Notes under the pieces: generated by a model
Database searches by the model: none
What the model saw: the letters and a program-made list of their open reading frames with translations, nothing else
Told to the model about the DNA's origin: nothing
Shown here: positions 1-6,207 of the stretch, one piece after another
Position numbering within the stretch: the stretch's first letter is position 1
Layout: each line of letters opens with the position of its first letter
Translations under genes and position numbers: made by a program
Origin: Bacillota bacterium
Lineage (GTDB): Bacteria; Bacillota; Sulfobacillia; Sulfobacillales; Sulfobacillaceae
Reading direction: 5' to 3'
Length of the DNA stretch: 7,060 nucleotides
Assembly: GCA_021820675.1 (NCBI GenBank)
Contig: JAKADI010000079.1
Location: forward strand, 1 to 7,060

Positions 1-28
1 CCTGTATCAATAAAAAAGGATAAGTAAA

Positions 29-61
29 GGGAAAGTTGGCGGTGTGCACTCTACCTTTCCC
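29..61 (-). terminator. possible weak terminator hairpin downstream of the dehalogenase gene
   Basis: A perfect 7-base inverted repeat, gggaaag at 29-35 and ctttccc at 55-61, encloses a 19-base loop about 110 bases past the dehalogenase stop codon. Read on the minus strand, the second arm is followed by a T-rich stretch with six T's (12-17), but these begin 11 bases after the stem rather than directly after it. The geometry is therefore poor for a Rho-independent terminator. The rest of 1-170 shows only tiny open frames without ribosome binding sites. Confidence 0.3.
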
Positions 62-170
62 AGAACCGGCACCCATCAGGGGCTATGCTTGCCTGGTGTT
101 CCGTCATGGGCTGGAATGCGCTAAAGGGGCCACCCGGGTCGAGCGCCGTGAACTGGTGTTAACATGATAT

Positions 171-833
171 CTAGAGGAGCTGGTTGGCCAACTCGGCTAA
201 GGACGTGACCTGACCCGCCGGTGGCAAATTCAGATGCTCCGGAACCGTATGCGTCCGGTTAATCCAAAACACGGAAAAGCCGAACGCGACCGCCCCCGCC
301 ACATCCCACCCGTTGGACGAGACGAAGGTCACCTGATCGGCCGTTCCCCCATATCGATCCAACACGACTTGGTACGCACTCGGATCGGGTTTAAAGCACT
401 GTGCTTCCTCAATGCTCAACACATCATCAAGCAAGGGCCACAGCCCGCTGTGCGCAACTGATGCTTGGAGCATCCTCGGATCCCCGTTGGATAAAATCAA
501 GGGAGACCACCCTGCGGAGCGAAGTATCTCCAAGGCGGGGCGGGCGTCGGGGTACGCCTCAGCGTCGGTCCACCCGCTCATGAGCCGTTCCCGGTCCCAT
601 GGGTCCACGCGAAGCGCGAATCGCTCCAGCACATAATCCAGTGCGTCTTGGGTAATTTGATGAAAGGGCGCATACCGGCCCATGATCGTTCGCAAGAAGG
701 CGTATTCCAATTGTTTTTGACGCCACAGAGCCAAAAATTCATCCCTTTGTTCCTCGGTCACCGCCCGCACCCGTCCCATGATCGCCGTCAAATCCAGCAA
801 CGTGCCGTACGCATCAAAGACAATTCTTCTCAT
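171..833 (-). CDS. type II haloacid dehalogenase (HAD superfamily hydrolase)
   Basis: This is a 220-residue cytoplasmic hydrolase of the L-2-haloacid dehalogenase type. Family members hydrolyse L-2-haloacids to D-2-hydroxyacids through an aspartyl-ester intermediate. Every catalytic or binding position known from Pseudomonas L-DEX (D10, T14, R41, S118, K151, Y157, S175, N177, D180) is present with a constant offset of three: D7 and T11 in FDAYGTLLD, R38 in LWRQKQLEY, S115 in LSNGD, K148 and Y154 in KPDPSAY, and S172, N174 and D177 in VSSNGWD. The helical cap lies at about 15-95. Length is normal for the family. The start is set by AGGAG (843-847) nine bases before ATG; stop TAG. It is the last gene of the leftward series, 434 bases after the Ldh2-family gene, so co-transcription is uncertain. 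Family assignment is firm. Its natural substrate is not shown, because many such proteins sit in genomes without known haloacid use. Confidence 0.93.
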   Translation of the reverse strand: MRRIVFDAYGTLLDLTAIMGRVRAVTEEQRDEFLALWRQKQLEYAFLRTIMGRYAPFHQITQDALDYVLERFALRVDPWDRERLMSGWTDAEAYPDARPALEILRSAGWSPLILSNGDPRMLQASVAHSGLWPLLDDVLSIEEAQCFKPDPSAYQVVLDRYGGTADQVTFVSSNGWDVAGAVAFGFSVFWINRTHTVPEHLNLPPAGQVTSLAELANQLL

Positions 834-1267
834 ATGCTGTCTCTCCTTTCGGGATCATTGCCGCCGTCTCCCCCGGACCCATCCGGTCATAGGGTGGGAA
901 ACCTTGGCTATTCGGTCTTGCGAGACCCGCGAGAGAACACACCTGGCAATCCCTGCGAGTGCTCGCATAATCCCACGATCACCTCCAAATTCGTCCCCAC
1001 CCGGCGAATGAAGCGAACAAAGTTCGGATTCACCGGAAGAGCAAGACGTCGGCTCAATCCGAATCCCGTTCCATAGGACCCTGGGTGGAATCATGCACCC
1101 CTTCGTTCCCGGGTCGTTTTCCGGCATGGGACGCTCGCCAATTAGTAACGGTGATCGTCGGCTGCATCGTGAGCGCGATCCGCCATCGCCAGCACCACGC
1201 CGGCTTGAGTCTCCTTCCGCAATAGCCTGAACACATATCACGCTCACAGTCGTTAGTTTTGTCGCAA
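834..1267. other. 434-base gap without an intact gene, probably decayed coding sequence
   Basis: The gap lies between the Ldh2-family stop and the dehalogenase start. No frame here has both a start and a ribosome binding site. The long frame crossing it (855-1382, minus) runs into the oxidoreductase gene, is rich in Arg, Gly and Ser, and looks like a chance frame. Two short minus-strand stretches read more like protein: 1145-1237 and 908-1090. They are described separately. A small hairpin (ccgga 873-877, tccgg 882-886) lies about 26 bases upstream of the dehalogenase ribosome binding site without a T tract. I saw no convincing promoter for the dehalogenase gene. Confidence 0.5.
908..1090 (-). 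pseudogene. coding-like remnant frame, family unrecognised
   Basis: A 60-codon minus-strand frame is open from a TGA at 1091-1093 to a TAG at 908-910, with no ATG and no ribosome binding site. Its product has balanced composition and includes LSRRLALPVNPNFVRFIRRV followed by GTNLEVIVGL, and its codons resemble those of the neighbouring genes. The RRVGTNLEVI segment faintly recalls the RRIGNNLNQI signature of MobC-type relaxosome proteins, but this rests on a few residues and I do not assign it. It could be the 3' remnant of a gene whose front was lost, or a chance frame. Confidence 0.25.
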
Positions 1268-2344
1268 TTAACATGGAGAAAGCAATGGGAGGCCCTGCTC
1301 CGTGGCCAAGCCGTTCAACTCCCGAAACAATGCCAGGTCCATAGAAATTCCCTCGTGATAAGCGCGCTGTCTCTTGTCCCATCCCCGATCTCCGGGTAAC
1401 CGAATGGTGCGATTTGGCATCGTTGGCACGTTGTGAATGGCTTCTTCCATAGCGGTTAGACGTTCATAAAAGGTCTCCAAATATCCGAATCCCTTGGGAT
1501 TGAACGCCCAAAAAAAATGCCCTACATTGGCCTCGCCATGAAAATCATTATACGGATTCTTAACCCCCGTCCCGACACCGGCACCCGTCAACACTCCCGA
1601 GAGAATCTCCACAATTAGCGCTAACGCGTAGCCTTTAGGCCCAGCCATCGGCAAAACCGCCCCCGATAGCGCCGCCTCGGGATCGGTCGTCGGCGATCCT
1701 TGCTCGTCAATGGCCCATCCTTCCGGGATCGGTTGCCGCAACCGGGCCGCTTCGATAATGTGACCACGGGCCACGACCGACGTGGCCAAATCCACAACAA
1801 GCGGAGGTGTGTTCGGACCTCGCGGAATACCGTAGGCAATCGGATTTGTACCGAAAAATGGCGAACGGCCCCCCCAAGGTGGAATTGCAGGAGTACTGTT
1901 CGTCAGGGCCATCACGATGTGGCCTTGACGGGCGCCCTCCTCACAATAAACGCTGAGGGCACCAGCATGGTTAGACCTCTTCACCGCGACCATGCCGACC
2001 CCGTATTGTTCGCTGAGCCTCACAGCCTGCTCCACTGCTCGCCATGCCACCACAGGGCCCAGGCCGTTACCCCCATCCACAGACAGGAGCGCCGGGAACA
2101 TAGCCGATTGGGTGCGAATGTCCGGACGCGATTCGATCCCACCCCCTCGGAGCCGTGCCACATAAAGCGGTAATCGGTTGACTCCATGCGTGTGGCGCCC
2201 TGTCATATCGGCCTGTACCAATACTTGGGCGGTGATTGCCGCGTCACCGGAGGGGACATCCAGAGACTCTAAAAGTTGAACGGTAAACTGAGTCAATTGT
2301 TCCACCGACACGTGGATCATAGCAACATGCGGTGATGGCGCCAT
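1268..2344 (-). CDS. Ldh2-family NAD(P)-dependent oxidoreductase (malate/L-lactate/sulfolactate dehydrogenase type)
   Basis: This 358-residue cytoplasmic dehydrogenase belongs to the Ldh2 family. Members reduce or oxidise 2-hydroxy/2-oxo acids, ureidoglycolate or cyclic imino acids with NAD(P), using a fold unrelated to Rossmann dehydrogenases. Family motifs appear in order: GRHTHGVNRL at 49-58 with the conserved His53 and Arg57; SNHAGALSVY at 124-133; PPWGGRSPFFGTNPIAYGIP at 155-174; VVDLATSVVARG at 183-194 with the conserved Asp185; IPEGWAIDEQGSPTTDPEAAL at about 206-225; and GPKGYALALIVEILSG at 235-250. Length is normal. The start is the ATG at 2344: AAGGAG (2352-2357) lies seven bases upstream of it, whereas an ATG seven codons earlier would place this ribosome binding site inside the gene. 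Substrate cannot be read from sequence. The downstream dehalogenase could supply a 2-hydroxyacid, but that link is inference. Confidence 0.92.
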   Translation of the reverse strand: MAPSPHVAMIHVSVEQLTQFTVQLLESLDVPSGDAAITAQVLVQADMTGRHTHGVNRLPLYVARLRGGGIESRPDIRTQSAMFPALLSVDGGNGLGPVVAWRAVEQAVRLSEQYGVGMVAVKRSNHAGALSVYCEEGARQGHIVMALTNSTPAIPPWGGRSPFFGTNPIAYGIPRGPNTPPLVVDLATSVVARGHIIEAARLRQPIPEGWAIDEQGSPTTDPEAALSGAVLPMAGPKGYALALIVEILSGVLTGAGVGTGVKNPYNDFHGEANVGHFFWAFNPKGFGYLETFYERLTAMEEAIHNVPTMPNRTIRLPGDRGWDKRQRAYHEGISMDLALFRELNGLATEQGLPLLSPC

Positions 2345-2351
2345 AGATAAT

Positions 2352-2357
2352 CTCCTT
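2352..2357 (-). promoter_or_regulatory. ribosome binding site deciding the Ldh2-family start
   Basis: Minus-strand AAGGAG is placed seven bases before ATG 2342-2344. It excludes the longer start at 2365, which would have this site within its coding sequence. Confidence 0.8.
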
Positions 2358-2375
2358 CCTGTCATCCTATCGACT

Positions 2376-2636
2376 TCAGGTCATGTGCATCGACTGGCTG
2401 GCGGAGGAAACCTCCGGTGTCCAATAACGCGTACACGTCACATTCTCTTCGAAAAATTCCGGGAAAGAACACCCTGAAGTCACAGAATAAACCTGAACCA
2501 CGGAGAAAAGAATGTCAACGCCATCATTGCGATCCCTCATGAACAATCGCAATATTGCCGCTAATGCTCCACGGAGCCCATAACTTCCCGGGGCCAGCAT
2601 GACCATCGGAAACGCGGACAAGAGACCTGCCCGCAT
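2376..2636 (-). pseudogene. truncated ThrE/YjjB-type threonine/serine exporter remnant
   Basis: This is an 86-codon frame. Its front part, with PMVMLAPGSYGLRGALAA at about residues 10-27 followed by a hydrophobic LFSVVQVYSVTSG, resembles the C-terminal membrane domain of ThrE_2/YjjB-type exporters, where a proline-rich PGS...R..A segment leads into a last helix. Intact proteins of this class have several membrane helices, and here only the last two could exist. No ribosome binding site precedes the ATG at 2634-2636, and a hairpin lies directly upstream. The tail after about residue 50 (…FPEFFEENVTCTRYWTPE…) does not look like the family. It sits between two intact genes as leftover sequence. 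Resemblance was judged by eye; a short unrelated membrane peptide is the alternative. Confidence 0.38.
2402..2416. repeat. short perfect inverted repeat
   Basis: cggagg (2402-2407) and cctccg (2411-2416) are separated by three bases. It lies 58 bases upstream of the Ldh2-family start, inside the exporter remnant frame. No T tract follows on either strand, so termination is not supported. It may be incidental. Confidence 0.3.
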
Positions 2637-2640
2637 ATGA

Positions 2641-2679
2641 TCGCAGGACCAGGATCCTGCGAAAACCGCAAAGCCGCGG
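2641..2679 (-). terminator. hairpin pair just after the lipoprotein gene, terminator-like
   Basis: Two stems follow the lipoprotein stop codon (2694-2696) on the minus strand. The first has arms ccgc (2666-2669) and gcgg (2676-2679); read leftward it is directly followed by TTTT, a very short stem and tract. The second is a perfect 8-base stem, tcgcagga (2641-2648) and tcctgcga (2655-2662), with a 6-base loop and no T tract. Together they probably mark the 3' end of the lipoprotein transcript, but neither is a textbook terminator. Confidence 0.4.
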
Positions 2680-2693
2680 CGTCATCCGCCTCC

Positions 2694-4598
2694 TTAGCCG
2701 GCTCTCGTCCAGCTAAGGCCCCCGTCTATCGTGCGGACAATGCGCCCCGTTATGCTTTGACCCCATCCATCGCGCGCATTGACAAAACTCAGCGTGCCCA
2801 AGTAAGATACGGTATTTACCGGCAAAGTGTGTACTGTCCACGACTGAGAGTGATTAGTCGATAACGCCCATGTGCGGTTTTGAAAAAGTATCCACGCCAC
2901 CGTCCCATAACCACCTGCACTCACAACATTCTGCCCGACATGGCTAAGCTCCCGGTTCATAGCCGGATTCAAAGTCGCCAACGCCTGGGTAAAATTCTCA
3001 TTTTGAGCGTAATTCCAAGTACTCCCCCCATCTGCTGTCCACCAGGAGCTATTCGGATATAGAGAACCCGCCACGCCATCTTGACCCGCAAACGCCACGG
3101 AGTTTAACCTGATATGGGCCGTATAGTGAGGCAGGGACTGTTGAGTCCAAGTTTTTCCCCCATTTTGTGTTTTCCACAAATGATTGTTCCTCACCACCCA
3201 TCCCACTTGTGGGCTTGTAAAAGCGATCACAGGGTGGACATAATCAAATTGCCAGCGAGACGATGAAGGCAACCGCGAAAGCGGAGACCACAGCCGCCCG
3301 CCGTTATGCGTTACAACAATCTGATTAGGATGGCCCGGTTGACCCACGCCGTACCCTGTCGAAGGTGTGACAAAGCTGATCCCCTCAACCGGCGAGGGAG
3401 CAGTTGGAAATATTTGTCGCCAAGAGATTCCACCGTTGGTGGTCTCGAACACTTGCGTCTTGACCCCACCATCAACTAACCAACCTTGTTTGGAGTTGAC
3501 AAAGCTCAGAGCCGAAGGGCCTGGAATGCCATTGGCTCCATAAATCGGTTGATACTGGTTCCAATTTTCTCCGCCATTTAGGGTTGACCAAATCGCCGTG
3601 GTGCCCATATTGAGAGCGCTGCTAACTCCGCCCAAAAATGCTGTGTGACGGTTCACAACCGCCCAGGGCCCAGGCGCCGTCTCTGGTGCACCAGGGGCGG
3701 CCGCGGGAGCATCTGGCGCCGGTCCCGCTCCCGCTGTAGATTTGGCAGCCACAACACGCCAATGCCCGTGTAAAGTGTGGCGAATCACGGTGTAAGAGGT
3801 TTGACTCATACCCGATTCCCCATCTAAGACAATCCACACATCGTCTGGCCCCGCGAGTTTAATTTGAGCCGCCATCGGCACTTGGTGAGCAAAATGATAT
3901 ACGGCCGTCCACTGCTTTCCCCCATCTGTTGTCTTCCACACGTTGCTATTGCCAACGACCCAGCCGGTGAGTTTCCCCCAAAAGGCGACGGCCATCGGAT
4001 GAAACGGGGCCGCCACCGTCTGCCAATGTTCTCCCCCATCAGTCGTCTGATAGAGCCGGTTCCCCGGTCCACCGGCGCCAAGAGGCGCGGAAGGTGTTCC
4101 CATCACCGCGTATCCACTCTCAGAACCGGTCATGCTAGCCGAGATGATGGGACTCGCGTTATGATAACGAATTTGCCATGTGTTTCCGCCATTTGTGGTG
4201 GCCACGAGGGTACGGTATCCCCAAGCCCATCCCACATGATTGTTTACAAATTGGATATTCTGAAAATTGGCCGAATCACGGCTAACGGCCGCCCATTGAC
4301 GCCCACCGTCTGTTGTTTTCCAGATCCCGCCATGTCCAGCCAAAAAACCCCGGTGAGCATTCATAAAATCTATAGCTTGCATTCCCGTGTTGTTCGCCTG
4401 AGCCGTGGTAATCAGCCCAGGGGTAGCGGAAGAAGCCGTGGATTGGGAGGGCCGCCCCTTGGGTGTAGGCGACGCCGATGCGGAAGATGAAGGCGCATTG
4501 GGCGTGGCCCCATGCCCGCCAGCGCTTCTTGGAGTTCCACAGCCTGCCAAGCCTAGGGCAGCTATCAACGCCAACAAAGCCTTCGATCTTCTTCTCAT
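2694..4598 (-). CDS. secreted lipoprotein with about twelve Asp-box (YCF48/BNR-like) repeats
   Basis: This is a 634-residue predicted surface lipoprotein. Residues 1-20 form a lipoprotein signal peptide: MRRRSK, a hydrophobic stretch, then lipobox LAGC with Cys20 as the lipidated residue. A Ser/Ala/Thr/Pro-rich spacer follows to about 60. Asp-box motifs of the form T-x-D/N-G-G-x-x-W end at W102, 141, 192, 230, 346, 393, 437, 484, 528 and 630, with degenerate copies at about 273-280 and 580-587. The Ala/Pro-rich linker at about 287-311 separates five early repeats from seven later ones, suggesting two beta-propellers. Asp-box propellers occur in sialidases, Vps10/sortilin and the photosystem II factor YCF48/HCF136; they mediate binding or assembly, and no catalytic residues are apparent here. 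The start is fixed by AGGAGGT (4606-4612) seven bases before ATG. It lies 301 bases downstream of the membrane Asp-box gene and has its own candidate promoter. Ligand unknown. Confidence 0.88.
   Translation of the reverse strand: MRRRSKALLALIAALGLAGCGTPRSAGGHGATPNAPSSSASASPTPKGRPSQSTASSATPGLITTAQANNTGMQAIDFMNAHRGFLAGHGGIWKTTDGGRQWAAVSRDSANFQNIQFVNNHVGWAWGYRTLVATTNGGNTWQIRYHNASPIISASMTGSESGYAVMGTPSAPLGAGGPGNRLYQTTDGGEHWQTVAAPFHPMAVAFWGKLTGWVVGNSNVWKTTDGGKQWTAVYHFAHQVPMAAQIKLAGPDDVWIVLDGESGMSQTSYTVIRHTLHGHWRVVAAKSTAGAGPAPDAPAAAPGAPETAPGPWAVVNRHTAFLGGVSSALNMGTTAIWSTLNGGENWNQYQPIYGANGIPGPSALSFVNSKQGWLVDGGVKTQVFETTNGGISWRQIFPTAPSPVEGISFVTPSTGYGVGQPGHPNQIVVTHNGGRLWSPLSRLPSSSRWQFDYVHPVIAFTSPQVGWVVRNNHLWKTQNGGKTWTQQSLPHYTAHIRLNSVAFAGQDGVAGSLYPNSSWWTADGGSTWNYAQNENFTQALATLNPAMNRELSHVGQNVVSAGGYGTVAWILFQNRTWALSTNHSQSWTVHTLPVNTVSYLGTLSFVNARDGWGQSITGRIVRTIDGGLSWTRAG
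2709..4316 (-). repeat. array of Asp-box repeats within the lipoprotein
   Basis: Motifs begin at residues 95, 134, 185, 223, (273), 339, 386, 430, 477, 521, (580) and 623, so spacing is mostly 38-59 residues, one propeller blade each. The longer step of 66 residues between 273 and 339 contains the Ala/Pro linker. The last motif sits five residues from the C-terminus. Parentheses mark copies lacking the Gly-Gly core. Confidence 0.85.
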
Positions 4599-4605
4599 GA
4601 TGAGT

Positions 4606-4676
4606 ACCTCCTAACATCCTCACAGATCTGTCACTTTGGATAACGTCCATTATGGCAGACAGGTCACAAAGGACAA
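4606..4676 (-). promoter_or_regulatory. promoter region of the lipoprotein gene
   Basis: On the minus strand, TTGTCC (4671-4676), a 16-base spacer and CATAAT (4649-4654) make a reasonable housekeeping promoter about 50 bases upstream of the ATG. Overlapping it, TGACC (4662-4666), 16 bases and CGTTAT (4640-4645) has the form of an ECF promoter (…AAC-like -35, CGT -10). A perfect 10-base palindrome, acagatctgt (4622-4631), lies between promoter and ribosome binding site, and AGGAGGT is at 4606-4612. Which promoter is used cannot be told from sequence. Confidence 0.45.
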
Positions 4677-4863
4677 GAGCCTGAGCTATCGCGTGAACGG
4701 GGAACAGGATTTACTCAATCCCGATGGCGTCATGATTTCCCATAATTCACGAGGAGCCCATGGCACCAATGAAGGCCTCGCTCTGTTGACAATCGATCAG
4801 GGGAATACGCAGCAAAACCCTGAAATGGCCAAGCTCACTTCTCACCCTATCTCTTCTTCTCAT

Positions 4864-4889
4864 GGTGCCCGCTGACTTACGCGGGCGCC
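4864..4889 (-). terminator. strong GC hairpin 11 bases after the membrane Asp-box gene
   Basis: ggtgcccgc (4864-4872) pairs with gcgggcgcc (4881-4889) over nine pairs with one G-T wobble and an 8-base loop. It lies just past the TAA of the membrane protein gene. No T tract follows on the minus strand (the next bases are ATGAGAAG), so it may protect the 3' end of the sigma operon RNA or slow transcription rather than act as a classic terminator. Confidence 0.45.
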
Positions 4890-4899
4890 TACGTATCCC

Positions 4900-6207
4900 T
4901 TAACCTGAGCCACCAATTCGGGCTTGGGGCAAAAACGGATGCCAAGTTCGACCGCCATTTTGGGACTCGTAGATCAAGGTCGTCCCAGGTGCAACCCACA
5001 TCGCAAAACCCAAGTGACGGCTGACAAACTGGTACGATAAAAATGCGCGTGATAAAGACGATTCTGGGGGTAATCCCTGTGGCGATCCCACCAAAGTCCA
5101 GGTTTTCCCACCATTAAACGAATTCCACAGTTTCGTGGTACTGCGGTTAATACTCCAGATCCACAAGTCATAGCGATTTTGCCGGAAGAAGTGAATTCCA
5201 GATGTACTGGGAATCGATGCCTGGGATTGCCAAGTGTTTCCACCGTCGGACGTGGTATAGACAGTTGTCCGATGACCCACCACCGCCGCCACTGCGCCAT
5301 GCCGCCCCGCAGGCCCAAAGTGGGGAGGACCTTTCACAGTAATCGTCTGATGGGACGGAGCGGAAAATACCTGCCGAGTCCAAGTCTTGCCCCCGTTGCC
5401 CGAATACCATAACTGCGCTGGGCGGTACAGCCACAGCTCATTTTTGGCGGACACGGCCAACTGCCCCCATCCCGGCACCTTTTGGCGGGGTGTATACTGC
5501 CAACTGGATCCTGCGTTGTGGGTCAGGTAAAGGCGTACCTGGCGAATCGTCTGAGCGCCGCTACCCACGAGCATCGCCCCTTGCCAAGGATTGAGCCAGG
5601 CGCTAGATAAAGCGCCGGAAAAAATTTTCCCTTGGCCAAATCTCTCCGGCACAGGAAGGGTTGTAATCCGCCACTGATGCCCCCCATCCACCGTGCGCTC
5701 CACTGTTATGGTGGAAGGATTTTTATGAATAAACAAATAAAACGCATCTTGGCTACTGAGGACGTTAAACACGCTTATGCCAGACCCGGGCAGGTAGGTG
5801 GTTCCAACTTTCTTCCATACCTTGGTGCCTTGCACGGAACGAAAAACTCCGCCACCCACATTGGCAAAGCCCCAACCATTGGTTGCCGAGACCATCTTAA
5901 AATCAATAAAACTTACGGGCCGCAGAGATTTTAAGGGAGTTGGACCCGGAGATAACGAGGTGACCGTAGCCACACGGCGAAGGCCATGAAATAAAGCTGG
6001 AGTACCCAAGAGACAGGCTAAGAACAAGGCGCCAGCGACAGAAAAACCCGAGATGCGCCAGCGCCGGGCCAGTTGAGCTCGTTCGGCTTGCGGCCGTGTC
6101 GTTTGCCGCCACCGTTCACGATCAAACACGATGTTCTCCTCCCCAGGCAATCTCAGTTGTTCCAGACTGTGACGAAGCATCTCATCATCGGTGAATGGGT
6201 CGCTCAT
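4900..6207 (-). CDS. membrane protein with extracellular Asp-box propeller, probable anti-sigma factor
   Basis: This is a 435-residue one-pass membrane protein. Residues 1-51 are hydrophilic and presumably cytoplasmic; about 52-76 form the only membrane helix, preceded by RRWR, which favours N-inside topology. The outside part carries Asp-box motifs ending at W179, 236, 276, 326, 370 and 422, plus a degenerate first copy ending at W131: seven in all, the number expected for one seven-bladed propeller. It overlaps the sigma gene by 23 bases. Of three possible starts (TTG 6216, ATG 6213, ATG 6207), only ATG 6207 has proper spacing (nine bases) from GGGAGG at 6217-6222, which lies inside the sigma gene, so translation is probably coupled. 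Location and topology match anti-sigma factors that hold an ECF sigma factor at the membrane, but the N-terminus lacks the HxxxCxxC zinc motif. The anti-sigma role is inferred from context. Confidence 0.85.
   Translation of the reverse strand: MSDPFTDDEMLRHSLEQLRLPGEENIVFDRERWRQTTRPQAERAQLARRWRISGFSVAGALFLACLLGTPALFHGLRRVATVTSLSPGPTPLKSLRPVSFIDFKMVSATNGWGFANVGGGVFRSVQGTKVWKKVGTTYLPGSGISVFNVLSSQDAFYLFIHKNPSTITVERTVDGGHQWRITTLPVPERFGQGKIFSGALSSAWLNPWQGAMLVGSGAQTIRQVRLYLTHNAGSSWQYTPRQKVPGWGQLAVSAKNELWLYRPAQLWYSGNGGKTWTRQVFSAPSHQTITVKGPPHFGPAGRHGAVAAVVGHRTTVYTTSDGGNTWQSQASIPSTSGIHFFRQNRYDLWIWSINRSTTKLWNSFNGGKTWTLVGSPQGLPPESSLSRAFLSYQFVSRHLGFAMWVAPGTTLIYESQNGGRTWHPFLPQARIGGSG
4942..5838 (-). repeat. 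seven Asp-box repeats in the membrane protein
   Basis: Motifs begin at residues 124 (degenerate, SVQGTKVW), 172, 229, 269, 319, 363 and 415, spaced 40-57 residues. Six have the full x-D/N-G/A-G-x-x-W core. They are of the same kind as those in the adjacent lipoprotein. Confidence 0.85.

Larger units (their letters stand above)
4599..4899. other. 301-base gap between the two Asp-box genes
   Basis: The gap holds the lipoprotein promoter region near its left end and a GC-rich hairpin near its right end. Between them, on the plus strand, a frame is open from 4615 to 4875 with protein-like composition (for example DNVHYGRQVTKDKSLSYRVN) but no ATG start, no ribosome binding site and no family I recognise. 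It is treated as unproven. No RNA gene was seen. Confidence 0.5.

Noticed and set aside
1..170. An 18-codon minus-strand frame beginning ATGACG near the left edge
   Set aside because: No ribosome binding site, very short, no recognisable sequence.
855..1382. 175-codon minus-strand frame across the gap and the 3' end of the Ldh2-family gene
   Set aside because: It overlaps a firmly identified gene in another frame, is rich in Arg/Gly/Ser without motifs, and has no ribosome binding site.
2709..4316. Sialidase or other glycoside hydrolase, suggested by the Asp-boxes
   Set aside because: Asp-boxes alone do not make a sialidase; no FRIP-type motif or arginine triad context was seen, and the repeat pattern fits YCF48-like propellers better.
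3864..4490. 208-codon plus-strand frame
   Set aside because: It lies wholly opposite the lipoprotein gene; the Arg/Pro/His-rich product is a mirror of the Asp-box repeats and has no supported start.
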